A stretch of 42,495 bases of DNA from Pseudomonadota bacterium (GCA_023387815.1 JAEWHK010000019.1:1-42495), one strand, 5' to 3'. Positions 1 through 7,195 are shown, counted from the first letter of the stretch. A program made the numbers and translations. The notes: generated from the sequence alone by a model not told the origin.

Positions 1-62
1 GATTGCCCAGAACTATTATCATAACGCTTTTACGAGTCCAAATACAGGAACGTCGCCAAGTC

Positions 63-665
63 ATGAACCAAACTCGCCTTTTCCCCCGTATCCGGTATGG
101 TCTGGTCGCATCCCTTACAGCACTTGCCGTGTTGGGTGGCTGCGCCTCAGGAGAATGGGGTTTCCCATACAGGCCTTCTGTTCAGCAAGGTAACTGGATC
201 ACCGCCGAAGATGTGGCTTTGCTGCAAAAAGGCATGACGCAGGACCAGGTGCGCTACGCACTCGGTTCGCCGACGCTTGTTGATATTTTCCACCCTGATC
301 GCTGGGACTACCCGTATTACTTCAAACCGGGTTACGGTGATCCGGTAGAGCGCAAATTCTCCGTCTGGTTTGTCAATGGTCGCGTAGACCGTTGGGAAGG
401 TGACCAGCAGCCCTCCTTCCAGCCGTTCAAACAGGAAGCACGCCTCTACAAAGCAGGTGACGCGGTTCCCGACACAGAGGTGACAGATCCTGCCGCCCTG
501 CAGGCCGCTCCTGCCGGAACACAGGGCAGTGAGGTTACCACCTATCCAATGGAAGAGGGTAACGCCCCCGGTGCAGTGGCGCCCGCAGCGCCAGCGGCCC
601 CGGCAGCTCCTGCCAACGAACAGATCAACACAGAACCCGCACCTGGCGCAACTCGAGTCCAGTAA
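63..665 (+). CDS. bamE: Outer membrane assembly lipoprotein BamE (SmpA/OmlA)
   Basis: BamE is a small lipoprotein of the BAM complex, which folds and inserts beta-barrel proteins in the outer membrane. The 200-residue product has a lipoprotein signal peptide with an LGGC lipobox (Cys27). The SmpA/OmlA domain follows at about residues 45-115, with the typical QKGMTQDQVRYALGSP stretch and a D-x-W-Y region. The tail after residue about 150 is rich in Ala and Pro and looks disordered; it is an extension beyond the core domain. I chose the ATG at 63 because it gives a normal signal peptide; an in-frame TTG at 3 would add 20 residues ahead of it. dapB starts 43 bases downstream on the same strand, so the two genes are probably co-transcribed. 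Confidence 0.9.
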   Translation: MNQTRLFPRIRYGLVASLTALAVLGGCASGEWGFPYRPSVQQGNWITAEDVALLQKGMTQDQVRYALGSPTLVDIFHPDRWDYPYYFKPGYGDPVERKFSVWFVNGRVDRWEGDQQPSFQPFKQEARLYKAGDAVPDTEVTDPAALQAAPAGTQGSEVTTYPMEEGNAPGAVAPAAPAAPAAPANEQINTEPAPGATRVQ

Positions 666-708
666 TCGGGTTTTGCAATAACGGTTCAGTCACAGGAATC
701 ACTTGAAT

Positions 709-1500
709 ATGCGCATTGCCATTTCCGGAGCAAGCGGCCGCATGGGCCGCATGCTTATCGAAGCCGTTCTGTCCCATGCCGATCTGACCCTTGCTGCCGC
801 GCTGGATCATTCAGGCAGCAGCCATCTTGGCGAAGATGCAGGCGCATTTCTGGGCAAGCAGACCGGCGTGAAACTGGGAAGCGACCTGGCTGTACTAAAA
901 GACTGTGATTGCCTGATCGACTTCACTCGCCCCGAAGGCACGCTGGCACACATCAAAGCCTGCGAAGAATATGGCACAAAAATGGTCATCGGCACCACTG
1001 GCTTTGACGCCGATGGTCAGGCCGCCATTGCTTCGGCCGCCAAAAAAATTGCAATCGTGTTTGCGCCGAACATGAGTATTGGTGTAAATGCCACGCTGAA
1101 ACTGCTGGAGCAGGCAGCAAGAATGCTCAATAGCGGATACGATGTGGAAATCTCTGAAACCCATCATCGCCATAAAGTGGATGCGCCATCCGGTACAGCC
1201 CTGATCATGGGTGAAACCATTGCGCAGGCATGGGACAAAAAACTGGACGACATCGCTGACTGGAGCCGCCACGGTCACACCGGTGCGCGCAAGGACGGTC
1301 AGATTGGTTTTTCTGTAGTCAGAGGCGGAGATGTCATTGGCGATCACACCGTCATGTTCCTGGGAGCAGGCGAACGTATCGAGATCGCACACAAATCTTC
1401 CAGCCGCGGCACCTATGCTCAGGGAAGCCTGCGCGCCGCCCTCTTTCTGAAAGACAAGACAGAGGGATTATTCTCTATGCAGCAGGTCATTGGCGGCTGA
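709..1500 (+). CDS. dapB: 4-hydroxy-tetrahydrodipicolinate reductase
   Basis: DapB reduces hydroxy-tetrahydrodipicolinate with NAD(P)H in the lysine/diaminopimelate pathway, which also feeds peptidoglycan. The 263-residue protein (E. coli DapB has 273) shows the N-terminal dinucleotide-binding loop GASGRMG (residues 7-13) and the GTTGF motif (96-99). The substrate-binding and catalytic stretch ETHHRHKVDAPSGTA is at 150-164, with His152/153 and Lys156. An AGGA lies at 694-697. It could serve either the ATG at 709 or an in-frame TTG two codons upstream at 703; I prefer the ATG. A convergent terminator follows at 1591. Confidence 0.97.
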   Translation: MRIAISGASGRMGRMLIEAVLSHADLTLAAALDHSGSSHLGEDAGAFLGKQTGVKLGSDLAVLKDCDCLIDFTRPEGTLAHIKACEEYGTKMVIGTTGFDADGQAAIASAAKKIAIVFAPNMSIGVNATLKLLEQAARMLNSGYDVEISETHHRHKVDAPSGTALIMGETIAQAWDKKLDDIADWSRHGHTGARKDGQIGFSVVRGGDVIGDHTVMFLGAGERIEIAHKSSSRGTYAQGSLRAALFLKDKTEGLFSMQQVIGG

Positions 1501-1590
1501 TCCAATACTTCGGAAACAAATCTGTCTGATTTGCAGCTATTGATTTTCAAGGCACGTTGCATGCCAGATATTTTCCGAAATCAATCTATA

Positions 1591-1619
1591 GAGGCAATCG
1601 TATGATTGCCTCTTTGCTT
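1591..1619 (+). terminator. Terminator between dapB and murB
   Basis: GAGGCAATC (1591-1599) and GATTGCCTC (1604-1612) form a perfect 9-bp stem with a GTAT loop. The stem is followed by TTTGCTTC on the + strand. It lies between the convergent ends of dapB and murB, and its short T-rich tail favours the dapB direction. Confidence 0.75.
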
Positions 1620-1631
1620 CTACTCCACAGA

Positions 1632-2711
1632 CTACTCAAAAAGAACAGGCTCGCGCTCGAGCTGCACACCGAATTTTTCTTTTACCGATTCCACTACAGC
1701 GTCGGCTAGCCTGAGCACATCTGCCGCCGACGCGCCTCCGTGATTGACCAGCACCAGGGCCTGCCGGGCGTGCATGCCTACCGGACCCAGTGATTTTCCT
1801 TTCCAGCCACATTGTTCGATGAGCCATCCGGCCGCGAGCTTGACGCTGCCATCGGGCTGCGCATACGAGACCAGTGCCGGATACGTTTCTTTCAGCCTGG
1901 CCTGCGTATCGGCGGACACTATCGGATTCTTGAAAAAAGAGCCCGCGTTGCCAATCTGCGCGGGATCGGGCAGCTTGGCCTGCCGGATCCGGCAAACCGC
2001 AGCAAAAATCTTTTGTGGGGTCACGTCGCTTGCAAGCGATGGATCATTCTTCAGATCCGGATAGGTTGTGACGGATACCCATTGTTTGGGCAAACGGAAC
2101 TGCACAGCTGTAATCAGATATCCCTGTCCTTCCGGCTTTTTGAAAAGACTGTCCCGATAGGAGAACTCGCAGTCCTGGGCGGAAAAAATCTGCTTGCGAC
2201 CCTCGGCAATATGCCAGGCATGCACTGCGTGGATACGGTCCATGACTTCGACACCATAGGCGCCGATATTTTGTACAGGACAGGCACCGACAGTACCTGG
2301 AATGAGGGCCAGATTTTCCAGGCCATACCATCCCTGTTCTATGCAGTACGCAACGAAATCGTGCCACACTTCGCCGCCTGCAGCCTCAATCAAAAAGGCC
2401 TCTTCGGTTTCCTGCACGAGCCGGATACCCTTGAGCTGGTTATGGATAAGCGGACGGGAAACCTGCTCGCGCAGGATCAGATTGCTCCCGCCACCCAACA
2501 CATAAATATCCTGACTGGTCGCTTGTTGCCATTGGGTAACCCGCGGCAATTGTGCAACTTCATGAAGCCGCAGATAATTCGCGGCATGCGAGACGAGCCC
2601 CAGGGTATTCAGGTGGGTCAGGTCCTGAGCAATGGCCTTTTCCTGACCGGCGGATAAGCCTTGTCCGGCTGCCCGATACTCTGTTGTAGATTCCCGCATC
2701 AAAAAAGCCAC
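1632..2711 (-). CDS. murB: UDP-N-acetylenolpyruvoylglucosamine reductase (type I MurB)
   Basis: MurB is the FAD enzyme that reduces UDP-GlcNAc-enolpyruvate to UDP-MurNAc in the cytoplasmic stage of peptidoglycan synthesis. The FAD-binding motif GGGSN is at about residues 73-77, and IPGTVGACPVQNIGAYG is at about 138-154. The NAGSFFKNP segment carries the catalytic serine that protonates the substrate, and the C-terminal acidic residue follows in the REPVLF stretch. Overall it aligns with E. coli type I MurB (342 aa). The first codon used here is GTG at 2711. An ATG four codons downstream (2699) is equally possible, since no strong ribosome site separates them. Confidence 0.95.
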   Translation of the reverse strand: MAFLMRESTTEYRAAGQGLSAGQEKAIAQDLTHLNTLGLVSHAANYLRLHEVAQLPRVTQWQQATSQDIYVLGGGSNLILREQVSRPLIHNQLKGIRLVQETEEAFLIEAAGGEVWHDFVAYCIEQGWYGLENLALIPGTVGACPVQNIGAYGVEVMDRIHAVHAWHIAEGRKQIFSAQDCEFSYRDSLFKKPEGQGYLITAVQFRLPKQWVSVTTYPDLKNDPSLASDVTPQKIFAAVCRIRQAKLPDPAQIGNAGSFFKNPIVSADTQARLKETYPALVSYAQPDGSVKLAAGWLIEQCGWKGKSLGPVGMHARQALVLVNHGGASAADVLRLADAVVESVKEKFGVQLEREPVLFE

Positions 2712-2729
2712 CCACTGTGTGAAATTAAT

Positions 2730-2759
2730 TTGACATTATAAATAATTTACTGCTATAGT
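2730..2759 (+). promoter_or_regulatory. Sigma70-type promoter with no assigned gene
   Basis: TTGACA (2730-2735), an 18-bp spacer and TATAGT (2754-2759) form a near-consensus promoter facing right. It sits in the gap between murB and tRNA-Gly, about 220 bp ahead of the tRNA, which has its own promoter. A transcript from here would run through an inverted repeat at 2831-2849 (CAGATGA/TCATCTG). It would also pass an eight-codon reading frame starting at 2834 (MSNSSDDA). No larger gene lies before the tRNA. Confidence 0.5.
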
Positions 2760-2904
2760 CTCGCCTCTTCTTAAAGAGATTCTTTTGGCAGGCAATAGCA
2801 GCAACTTGGCCGGGCCGGTGCAGAGAAAATCAGATGAGTAATTCATCTGACGATGCATAAAAAATACAGAGTCAAATTTTTGAAGACAGCAGCAGAAAAA
2901 AGTG

Positions 2905-2933
2905 TTGCGAATCTAATTTAGCTTGTATATAAT
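2905..2933 (+). promoter_or_regulatory. Promoter of tRNA-Gly
   Basis: TTGCGA (2905-2910), 17 bp and a perfect TATAAT (2928-2933) place a start site near 2940. That is about 40 bases upstream of the mature tRNA-Gly 5' end at 2982. Confidence 0.8.
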
Positions 2934-2981
2934 TTAGGGCTTAGCTGATTCGAATTTACAAATAAATTTTCAGCTGAAAAC

Positions 2982-3057
2982 GCGGGAATAGCTCAGTTGG
3001 TAGAGCGCAACCTTGCCAAGGTTGAGGTCGCGAGTTCGAGACTCGTTTCCCGCTCCA
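2982..3057 (+). tRNA. tRNA-Gly (anticodon GCC)
   Basis: The 76-nt sequence folds as a cloverleaf. The acceptor GCGGGAA pairs with TTCCCGC, the D arm is GCTCAGTTGGTAGAGC, and the anticodon arm CCTTGCCAAGG carries GCC. The T arm contains GTTCGAG, and the CCA end is encoded (3055-3057). It reads GGC/GGT codons. It appears to be a single-tRNA unit with its own promoter (2905-2933) and terminator (3098-3121). Confidence 0.97.
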
Positions 3058-3097
3058 GATTCAGATCTGCAGACTTTTCACATTGTCTGTAAGTCGC

Positions 3098-3121
3098 AAA
3101 AGGGCCTTCGGGCCCTTTTTT
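3098..3121 (+). terminator. Rho-independent terminator of tRNA-Gly
   Basis: AAAAGGGCC (3098-3106) and GGCCCTTTT (3111-3119) form a 9-bp stem closed by a TTCG tetraloop. The stem ends in a run of six T. It sits 40 bases after the tRNA. Confidence 0.92.
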
Positions 3122-3290
3122 CATTTGGGTGCCGCCCTTTCCCATTCGCCCGCATACTGATTTCCCACATAGGCGGCGTCATTCATATCTTCTTGCGGCA
3201 AATGAAACACCTCCCCAAAAAACTGACTGCCTGACCGACACGCCCTTTCTGCACCGGGCTAAATAACAGCCAACGCTTTTGCGCCAGGAC

Positions 3291-3321
3291 TTGACCTTCC
3301 AATCGTGGGAAGCTGTACATT
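3291..3321 (+). promoter_or_regulatory. Candidate CueR/MerR-family promoter of the DUF305 gene
   Basis: TTGACC (3291-3296) and TACATT (3316-3321) are separated by a long 19-bp spacer, which is the hallmark of MerR-family promoters. The spacer region holds the dyad ACCTTCC (3294-3300), 7 bp, GGAAGCT (3308-3314), matching 6 of 7 positions per arm. This closely resembles the E. coli copA/CueR operator (ACCTTCC...GGAAGGT). Copper control of the downstream gene is therefore likely, though inferred from sequence only. No cueR gene lies in the window. Confidence 0.7.
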
Positions 3322-3354
3322 GGATTTCGTCAACTTCACATCAAGGAATATTTC

Positions 3355-3786
3355 ATGAAGGCCAACAAGTTTCGCTTCCTGGTCGTCGCCGTCACGACAG
3401 TTAGCGCCATGGGTCTGGCAGCTGTCCAGAAAACCGTGGAAGCATCGGATGCAGCGGCACCGACCATCACCAGCGGAGGTCACCATGGACATGCGATGCC
3501 GTCGAATGCGTCATCCACGGACAGCCCTTCCACTATCGCCTATCGTGCTGCAGCCGACAGGATGCACGCGGGCATGGGGACGCAGTACACTGGCAACGCT
3601 GACATCGATTTCATGCGTGGCATGATTCCGCACCACCAGGGCGCGATTGACATGGCCAAAGTGGCGCTGCAATACGGCAAGGATCCGCAGGTTCGAAAAC
3701 TCGCCCAGGAGATCATCTCCGCACAGGAGGACGAAATCGCCATGATGAAGAATTGGTTATCCGCCAAGGGAGAGCCGGTAAAATAG
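3355..3786 (+). CDS. Exported DUF305-family protein, probably copper-responsive
   Basis: This is a 143-residue protein with an N-terminal signal peptide (hydrophobic to about residue 24, likely cleavage near AxA at about 28-35), so it is probably periplasmic. A His/Met-rich linker follows (GGHHGHAM, 41-48). The DUF305 ferritin-like helical domain carries the signature DFMRGMIPHHQGAIDMA at 85-101 and ends in an EDEIAMMKNWL helix. DUF305 proteins often occur in copper resistance clusters, but their biochemical role is not established. AAGGA (3341-3345) precedes the ATG at normal spacing. The promoter has a CueR-like dyad with a 19-bp spacer, which supports a role in copper binding or stress. 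The gene is alone, facing the convergent hmp gene. Confidence 0.88.
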   Translation: MKANKFRFLVVAVTTVSAMGLAAVQKTVEASDAAAPTITSGGHHGHAMPSNASSTDSPSTIAYRAAADRMHAGMGTQYTGNADIDFMRGMIPHHQGAIDMAKVALQYGKDPQVRKLAQEIISAQEDEIAMMKNWLSAKGEPVK

Positions 3787-3815
3787 CAAAAGGGCCGCAA
3801 AGCCCTTTTCTATTT
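3781..3815 (+). terminator. Bidirectional terminator between the DUF305 gene and hmp
   Basis: AAAAGGGC (3788-3795) pairs with GCCCTTTT (3802-3809) around a 6-nt loop. The stem is extended by AAATAG (3781-3786) with CTATTT (3810-3815). A-rich and T-rich flanks on both sides suit termination in both directions. The stem begins in the DUF305 stop codon. Confidence 0.85.
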
Positions 3816-3857
3816 GGGCCGGGAAGGCCCTCTTCAACCACCGGCGGATAGTGATAA

Positions 3858-5069
3858 TCAGATCAGATGATCCAGCAGATCCGGGCCAAAGACCTCACGG
3901 TGAATCTTTTCTACCGGAATGCCCTGAGCCAGCAGTGAGCTGCGTTGAGCCTGCATGAAAGGCAGCGGCCCACAGAGGTAGAAAGTCGCATCGGCAAGAT
4001 CCGGGTCTTCGACAACGAGTTCACCGGCATTCATCCGCCCTGCTTTTGCAGATACGCCCGCCAGCTCCGCTTCCTCTCCGGACTCCAGATAGAAATGAGA
4101 CTTCAGTTGTTGAAGCTTCTGCCCGGCGACTTCAATATCACGCAGATGAGCCACGCTGGACTGCTTTCTTGCCGCATGGGCAAATACCACCTTGCGAGGC
4201 GTTCCTGAGCTGGCCAATGCATTCAATACTGACACCATTGGCGTGATCCCAACCCCACCGGAGAGCAACACAATGGGACCGTCGCCGCTGAGCGCAGGTG
4301 CAAAATCTCCAAATGGCTGACTCACCTCAAGCGCATCTCCCACCTGTACGTTGTCATGAATCCAGTTCGATACCGCCCCTGCAGGATTGTCATCCAAGGC
4401 ATTCTCGCGTCGCACCGAAATGCGCCAGTCTTTGCCATTGGGTGCATCTGAGAGACTATATTGGCGTTGTTGGTAGAAGCCAGGTTGCAGCTCTACAACA
4501 ACCGTCACATACTGCCCTGGCTGAAAGCTCGCAGGCTGTCCGCCCGACTCCGGCACGAGCGTCAGACTGACGATGTCTTCGGCCTGCATGACGCGTTCCG
4601 TCACTCGCATGACATTGCGCTGACCGGGTTCAATATTTGCGCGATCATAAAGCCGACTCTCCGCCGCAATCAGCTCATCTGCGAGCAGCCAGTAGGCCTC
4701 GTCCCAGGCCGCCATCAGCTCAGGCGTTGCCGCATCGCCCAGTGTCTCGGAGATTGCTCCCAGTAAATGCCTTCCCACTATCGGGTAATGAGCGGCGGTC
4801 AGACCGACAGACGCATGCTTGTGCGCTATTCGGTTCAGGACGGGGGCAAGCGCATCGCCATTCTTATAGTTCGCTGCATAAGCGAACACTGCAGAGGCCA
4901 GCGATTGTTGCTGCGAGCCATTAGCCTGATTTCCCATGTTGAACAGATTGGTAAGCGACGGCTCCTCTTCGAACATGTTTCGATAAAAGAGCGAAGTGAT
5001 CTGCAGACCATTCTCTCTAAGTACTGGAACACTTGCATCAATATACGGCCGTGACTGCTCAGACAACAT
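3858..5069 (-). CDS. hmp: Flavohemoglobin / nitric oxide dioxygenase
   Basis: Hmp oxidises nitric oxide to nitrate with O2 and NAD(P)H, protecting the cytoplasm from nitrosative stress. The 403-residue protein has an N-terminal globin domain (about 1-140) with distal Tyr29 and Gln53 and proximal His85 (IAHKH). An FAD-binding domain with RQYSLSDAPNG follows at about 205. The NAD domain has LSGGVGITPMVSVL and CGPLPFMQ. I chose the ATG at 5069 rather than the in-frame ATG at 5081: a GGAG lies 6 bases upstream of it, and it matches the E. coli Hmp N-terminus and length (396 aa). It is divergent from nsrR, and NsrR boxes lie just upstream. Confidence 0.96.
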   Translation of the reverse strand: MLSEQSRPYIDASVPVLRENGLQITSLFYRNMFEEEPSLTNLFNMGNQANGSQQQSLASAVFAYAANYKNGDALAPVLNRIAHKHASVGLTAAHYPIVGRHLLGAISETLGDAATPELMAAWDEAYWLLADELIAAESRLYDRANIEPGQRNVMRVTERVMQAEDIVSLTLVPESGGQPASFQPGQYVTVVVELQPGFYQQRQYSLSDAPNGKDWRISVRRENALDDNPAGAVSNWIHDNVQVGDALEVSQPFGDFAPALSGDGPIVLLSGGVGITPMVSVLNALASSGTPRKVVFAHAARKQSSVAHLRDIEVAGQKLQQLKSHFYLESGEEAELAGVSAKAGRMNAGELVVEDPDLADATFYLCGPLPFMQAQRSSLLAQGIPVEKIHREVFGPDLLDHLI

Positions 5070-5086
5070 AATAATCTCCATAAAAC

Positions 5087-5103
5087 ATGTATTTGAAATG
5101 CAT
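5087..5103 (-). promoter_or_regulatory. NsrR operator, hmp-proximal
   Basis: ATGTATTTGAAATGCAT is a 17-bp near-perfect palindrome (one mismatch between arms). It matches the NsrR/Rrf2 box pattern ATGCATTT-N-AAATGCAT. It lies 18 bp upstream of the hmp start, in the right place to block transcription when NO is absent. Confidence 0.85.
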
Positions 5104-5143
5104 TAAATAAGACAAAAAAATTGGTTTCTTCTCTGTCGAATTT

Positions 5144-5157
5144 TTGATGCAGATCAA
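5144..5157. promoter_or_regulatory. FNR/DNR-type binding site
   Basis: TTGATGCAGATCAA is a perfect match to the FNR/Anr consensus TTGAT-N4-ATCAA. It is centred between the two NsrR boxes in the hmp-nsrR divergent region, about 80 bp from the hmp start. It suggests oxygen- or NO-responsive input from an FNR/DNR-family protein. CRP-family proteins recognise related but different half-sites. Confidence 0.8.
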
Positions 5158-5169
5158 ATTTTATCAAAC

Positions 5170-5186
5170 ATGCATTTTAAATACAT
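5170..5186 (+). promoter_or_regulatory. NsrR operator, nsrR-proximal
   Basis: ATGCATTTTAAATACAT is a second 17-bp near-palindrome of the same pattern as the box at 5087, with one mismatch between arms. It lies 136 bp upstream of nsrR. With the other box it could serve negative autoregulation or cooperative repression. Confidence 0.85.
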
Positions 5187-5321
5187 CTTATTGCACCCAC
5201 TTTTTAAATCTTGTTTCGAAAAAGTAGTATTCTTGACACATGTTAAAATTATGACGTCTCGCAGCGGGCAATGCCCTCTTCCTAATAACAAAAGATATGC
5301 GTACATTTCGAACGGCTCTCC

Positions 5322-5795
5322 ATGAAGCTCACTGACTATACCGACTACAGTCTGCGCGTCCTGATCTATGCGGCCGTTCATCCCAACGAGCCAATCACCA
5401 TTCAGCAGATCTCGGATGCCTTCGGCATTCCCAAAAATCATCTGGTAAAGATCGTCCAGAACCTTGGGCATAAGGGATTTTTGCTGACCATGCGTGGTCG
5501 TTCGGGCGGTATTCGACTTGGTCGACCCGCCGCGCAGATCAATCTGAAAGACGTAGTGTGTGCCACGGAGCCCGACTTTGGCATGGTGGAATGCTTCCGT
5601 GACGGCAATCGTTGTGTTATCACTCGAGCCTGTGGACTGACCGGCGTCCTGCAGCAAGCGCTGGAAGCCTACCTGAATGTGCTCGACGGCTATACGCTGC
5701 AGGATCTCATCAACAAACCCGCAGCCATCAATCGTTCGTTGTCTTTGGGGATACCGATCAAGGATCTCCGTCAGGCAAACCACCAGTCGCGGTAG
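5322..5795 (+). CDS. nsrR: NO-sensing Rrf2-family repressor NsrR
   Basis: NsrR is an Fe-S transcriptional repressor that releases its targets when nitric oxide damages the cluster. The 157-residue protein has the Rrf2 winged helix at the N-terminus (MKLTDYTDYSLRVLIY, recognition region about 28-60, wing RGRSGGIRLGR). Three conserved cluster cysteines are present, C91, C98 and C104 (ECFRDGNRC...AC). The C-terminal about 30 residues are longer than the minimal family. It is divergent from hmp, the classic NsrR target, with two NsrR boxes between them, so a local regulator-target pair is clear. Confidence 0.95.
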   Translation: MKLTDYTDYSLRVLIYAAVHPNEPITIQQISDAFGIPKNHLVKIVQNLGHKGFLLTMRGRSGGIRLGRPAAQINLKDVVCATEPDFGMVECFRDGNRCVITRACGLTGVLQQALEAYLNVLDGYTLQDLINKPAAINRSLSLGIPIKDLRQANHQSR

Positions 5796-5831
5796 ATTGG
5801 ATGTCGCATTGAGTATTAAAGCTTAAAATGC

Positions 5832-5867
5832 GTCAATATTGACAAATGCGACAAAGGCGACTATATT
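5832..5867 (+). promoter_or_regulatory. Promoter with overlapping palindromic operator
   Basis: TTGACA (5839-5844), 17 bp and TATATT (5862-5867) form a near-consensus promoter. The perfect 12-bp palindrome GTCAATATTGAC (5832-5843) overlaps the -35 box and is flanked by direct copies of AAATGCG. A bound protein would occlude RNA polymerase, as in autorepressed antitoxin genes. The predicted start near 5874 also rules out a TTG at 5871 as the start of the next gene. Confidence 0.7.
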
Positions 5868-5900
5868 AATTTGTATCTCAAATACTTGCCTGGAGATACC

Positions 5901-6527
5901 GTGCCTGGTGCTATTGAATTCATCACTGATCGCCTGAAACGTGTCACGGTGGACGATGTACAGCGTTTTGCTGATACGGTCGAAATCCGGGATGCGACCG
6001 CTTTCGCTGCGGAGTTACAGGCATTCGTCCACGAGCGTGTAGAAGCAGTAAAACTACCTACCGATCTGGAATTGGAGACAATGAAACAGGCTTTGGAACA
6101 TAAAGCAGGTGCGCTGCGCGCCAAGACAAGCTGGACTCCAAATGAAACCGACGTCCAGCGCGGTCGCGCATTGCTGCTGGAGACGTTCAACCAGCCCCAC
6201 AACCTCACCCCTCCTAATTATGCAAAGCTGGCGGACAAATCGCGTCAGCAAATCTACAAAGATATCGGCGCGCGTCGGCTACTCGCATTGAACGTTGGGC
6301 CGCGCGGTCAGAAGCTGCCGGACTGGCAGCTTGATCCTGTAAAGCAGCAGTTGACCCAGATCGTACTTCAGGAGGCGGAAGATATCGACAATTGGACCGT
6401 CTACCGCGCGTTGTCCGAGCCACTCGAAGGTTTGCGTGGACGCTCTCCCGTAGATGCAGTGACGCCTGCAACGATCAATGTCGTCGCAGAAGCCGTGTTC
6501 AACGTGCTGGGCGTACAGATACAGTGA
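5901..6527 (+). CDS. Putative DNA-binding antitoxin-like protein (DUF2384/ParS-like C-terminus)
   Basis: The product has 208 residues and I cannot assign a precise family. The middle (LADKSRQQIYKDIGARRLLALNVGPRGQKLPDW, written here as a region near residues 117-149) looks like a helix-turn-helix with a conserved basic patch. The last about 55 residues (D-x-W-T-V-Y-R-A-L-S-E-P...L-x-G-R-S-P-V-D-A-V) resemble the DUF2384 module of MbcA/ParS/Xre antitoxins, which partner RES-domain toxins. No such toxin follows. The GTG at 5901 is preferred because GGAG lies 5 bases upstream and the promoter's start site is near 5874. The gene stands alone behind a palindromic promoter between nsrR and a HipB-like gene. 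Confidence 0.55.
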   Translation: MPGAIEFITDRLKRVTVDDVQRFADTVEIRDATAFAAELQAFVHERVEAVKLPTDLELETMKQALEHKAGALRAKTSWTPNETDVQRGRALLLETFNQPHNLTPPNYAKLADKSRQQIYKDIGARRLLALNVGPRGQKLPDWQLDPVKQQLTQIVLQEAEDIDNWTVYRALSEPLEGLRGRSPVDAVTPATINVVAEAVFNVLGVQIQ

Positions 6528-6707
6528 GGCCAGACCACCATGGGCGACAAACTCCCATCGTTTCTGATTATCGCATTGGTGTGGAAAAATAAGGCAAGGC
6601 TGGAGCCGCGTACCAGGAAGTTCAACAGAATTACGCCGATCACATTCGGCCAGCCTTTTCTGACAAGATTTTAATTTTAATTTGGATTCGATACACAAAT
6701 TAGAAGC

Positions 6708-6750
6708 TGTAAATTTACATAATAAGATTTGTATTTTCATTTTACAAATC
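6708..6750 (+). promoter_or_regulatory. Operators upstream of the HipB-like gene
   Basis: Two palindromes lie in an AT-rich stretch. One is the perfect 12-mer TGTAAATTTACA (6708-6719). The other is GATTTGTA (6726-6733), a 9-bp spacer and TACAAATC (6743-6750), with perfect 8-bp arms. They end 35 bp before the HipB-like start, a typical autoregulatory layout for antitoxin promoters. I could not place the -10/-35 boxes with confidence. Confidence 0.6.
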
Positions 6751-6785
6751 AAACTATGTAAAACTGAGATGCAAAGTGAGTTTAT

Positions 6786-7046
6786 ATGACCGACTTTACC
6801 GTACGTACTGCGCAGCAACTTCCCACGCTGCTGCAGGCATTCCGCAAAAAGGCCGGACTGACCCAGGCGCAAACGGCTTTGCATCTGGGTGTTACCCAGC
6901 AAACCTTCTCTTCGTTGGAGCGCAATGCCGCAAAGGTAAGCGCGGACCGCCTGCTGGAACTGCTATGTCTTCTCGGCGTGGAAATGGTGCTGCGAGAAAA
7001 AACAGATCTACCCGCGTCTACGCAATCGAACGGCCCCCGTTGGTAA
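6786..7046 (+). CDS. HipB-like XRE-family regulator, no HipA partner
   Basis: This 86-residue protein has an XRE/Cro helix-turn-helix at about residues 14-68 (LLQAFRKKAGLTQAQTA...GVTQQTFSSLERN). Its length, domain position and terminal tryptophan match HipB, the DNA-binding antitoxin that neutralises the HipA kinase. A GTGAG precedes the ATG at 6 bases. Directly after the stop, an ATG at 7050 begins MGQQSH, like the start of many HipA proteins, but it hits a stop two codons later. No HipA domain is readable in any frame before the convergent MFS gene. The gene is therefore an orphan antitoxin or a solitary regulator. Confidence 0.75.
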   Translation: MTDFTVRTAQQLPTLLQAFRKKAGLTQAQTALHLGVTQQTFSSLERNAAKVSADRLLELLCLLGVEMVLREKTDLPASTQSNGPRW

Positions 7047-7195
7047 CTCATGGGGCAACAATCACACGACCATTAAGATATCCTCGAGCGTCGCTGGCAC
7101 GCAGCAGTGGGCAATGGCACGACATTGTGAATTGGCGCGGACAGAACGCCGCAGACAGGCTAGTCCAGCGCGGGCGAATAATGATCAGGCAATTT

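Noticed and set aside
3013..3234. A 73-codon frame starting inside tRNA-Gly and crossing its terminator.
   Set aside because: It overlaps RNA features and shows no coding signs.
5154..5783. A 209-codon frame opposite nsrR.
   Set aside because: It is antisense to a well-supported gene and contains no recognisable domain.
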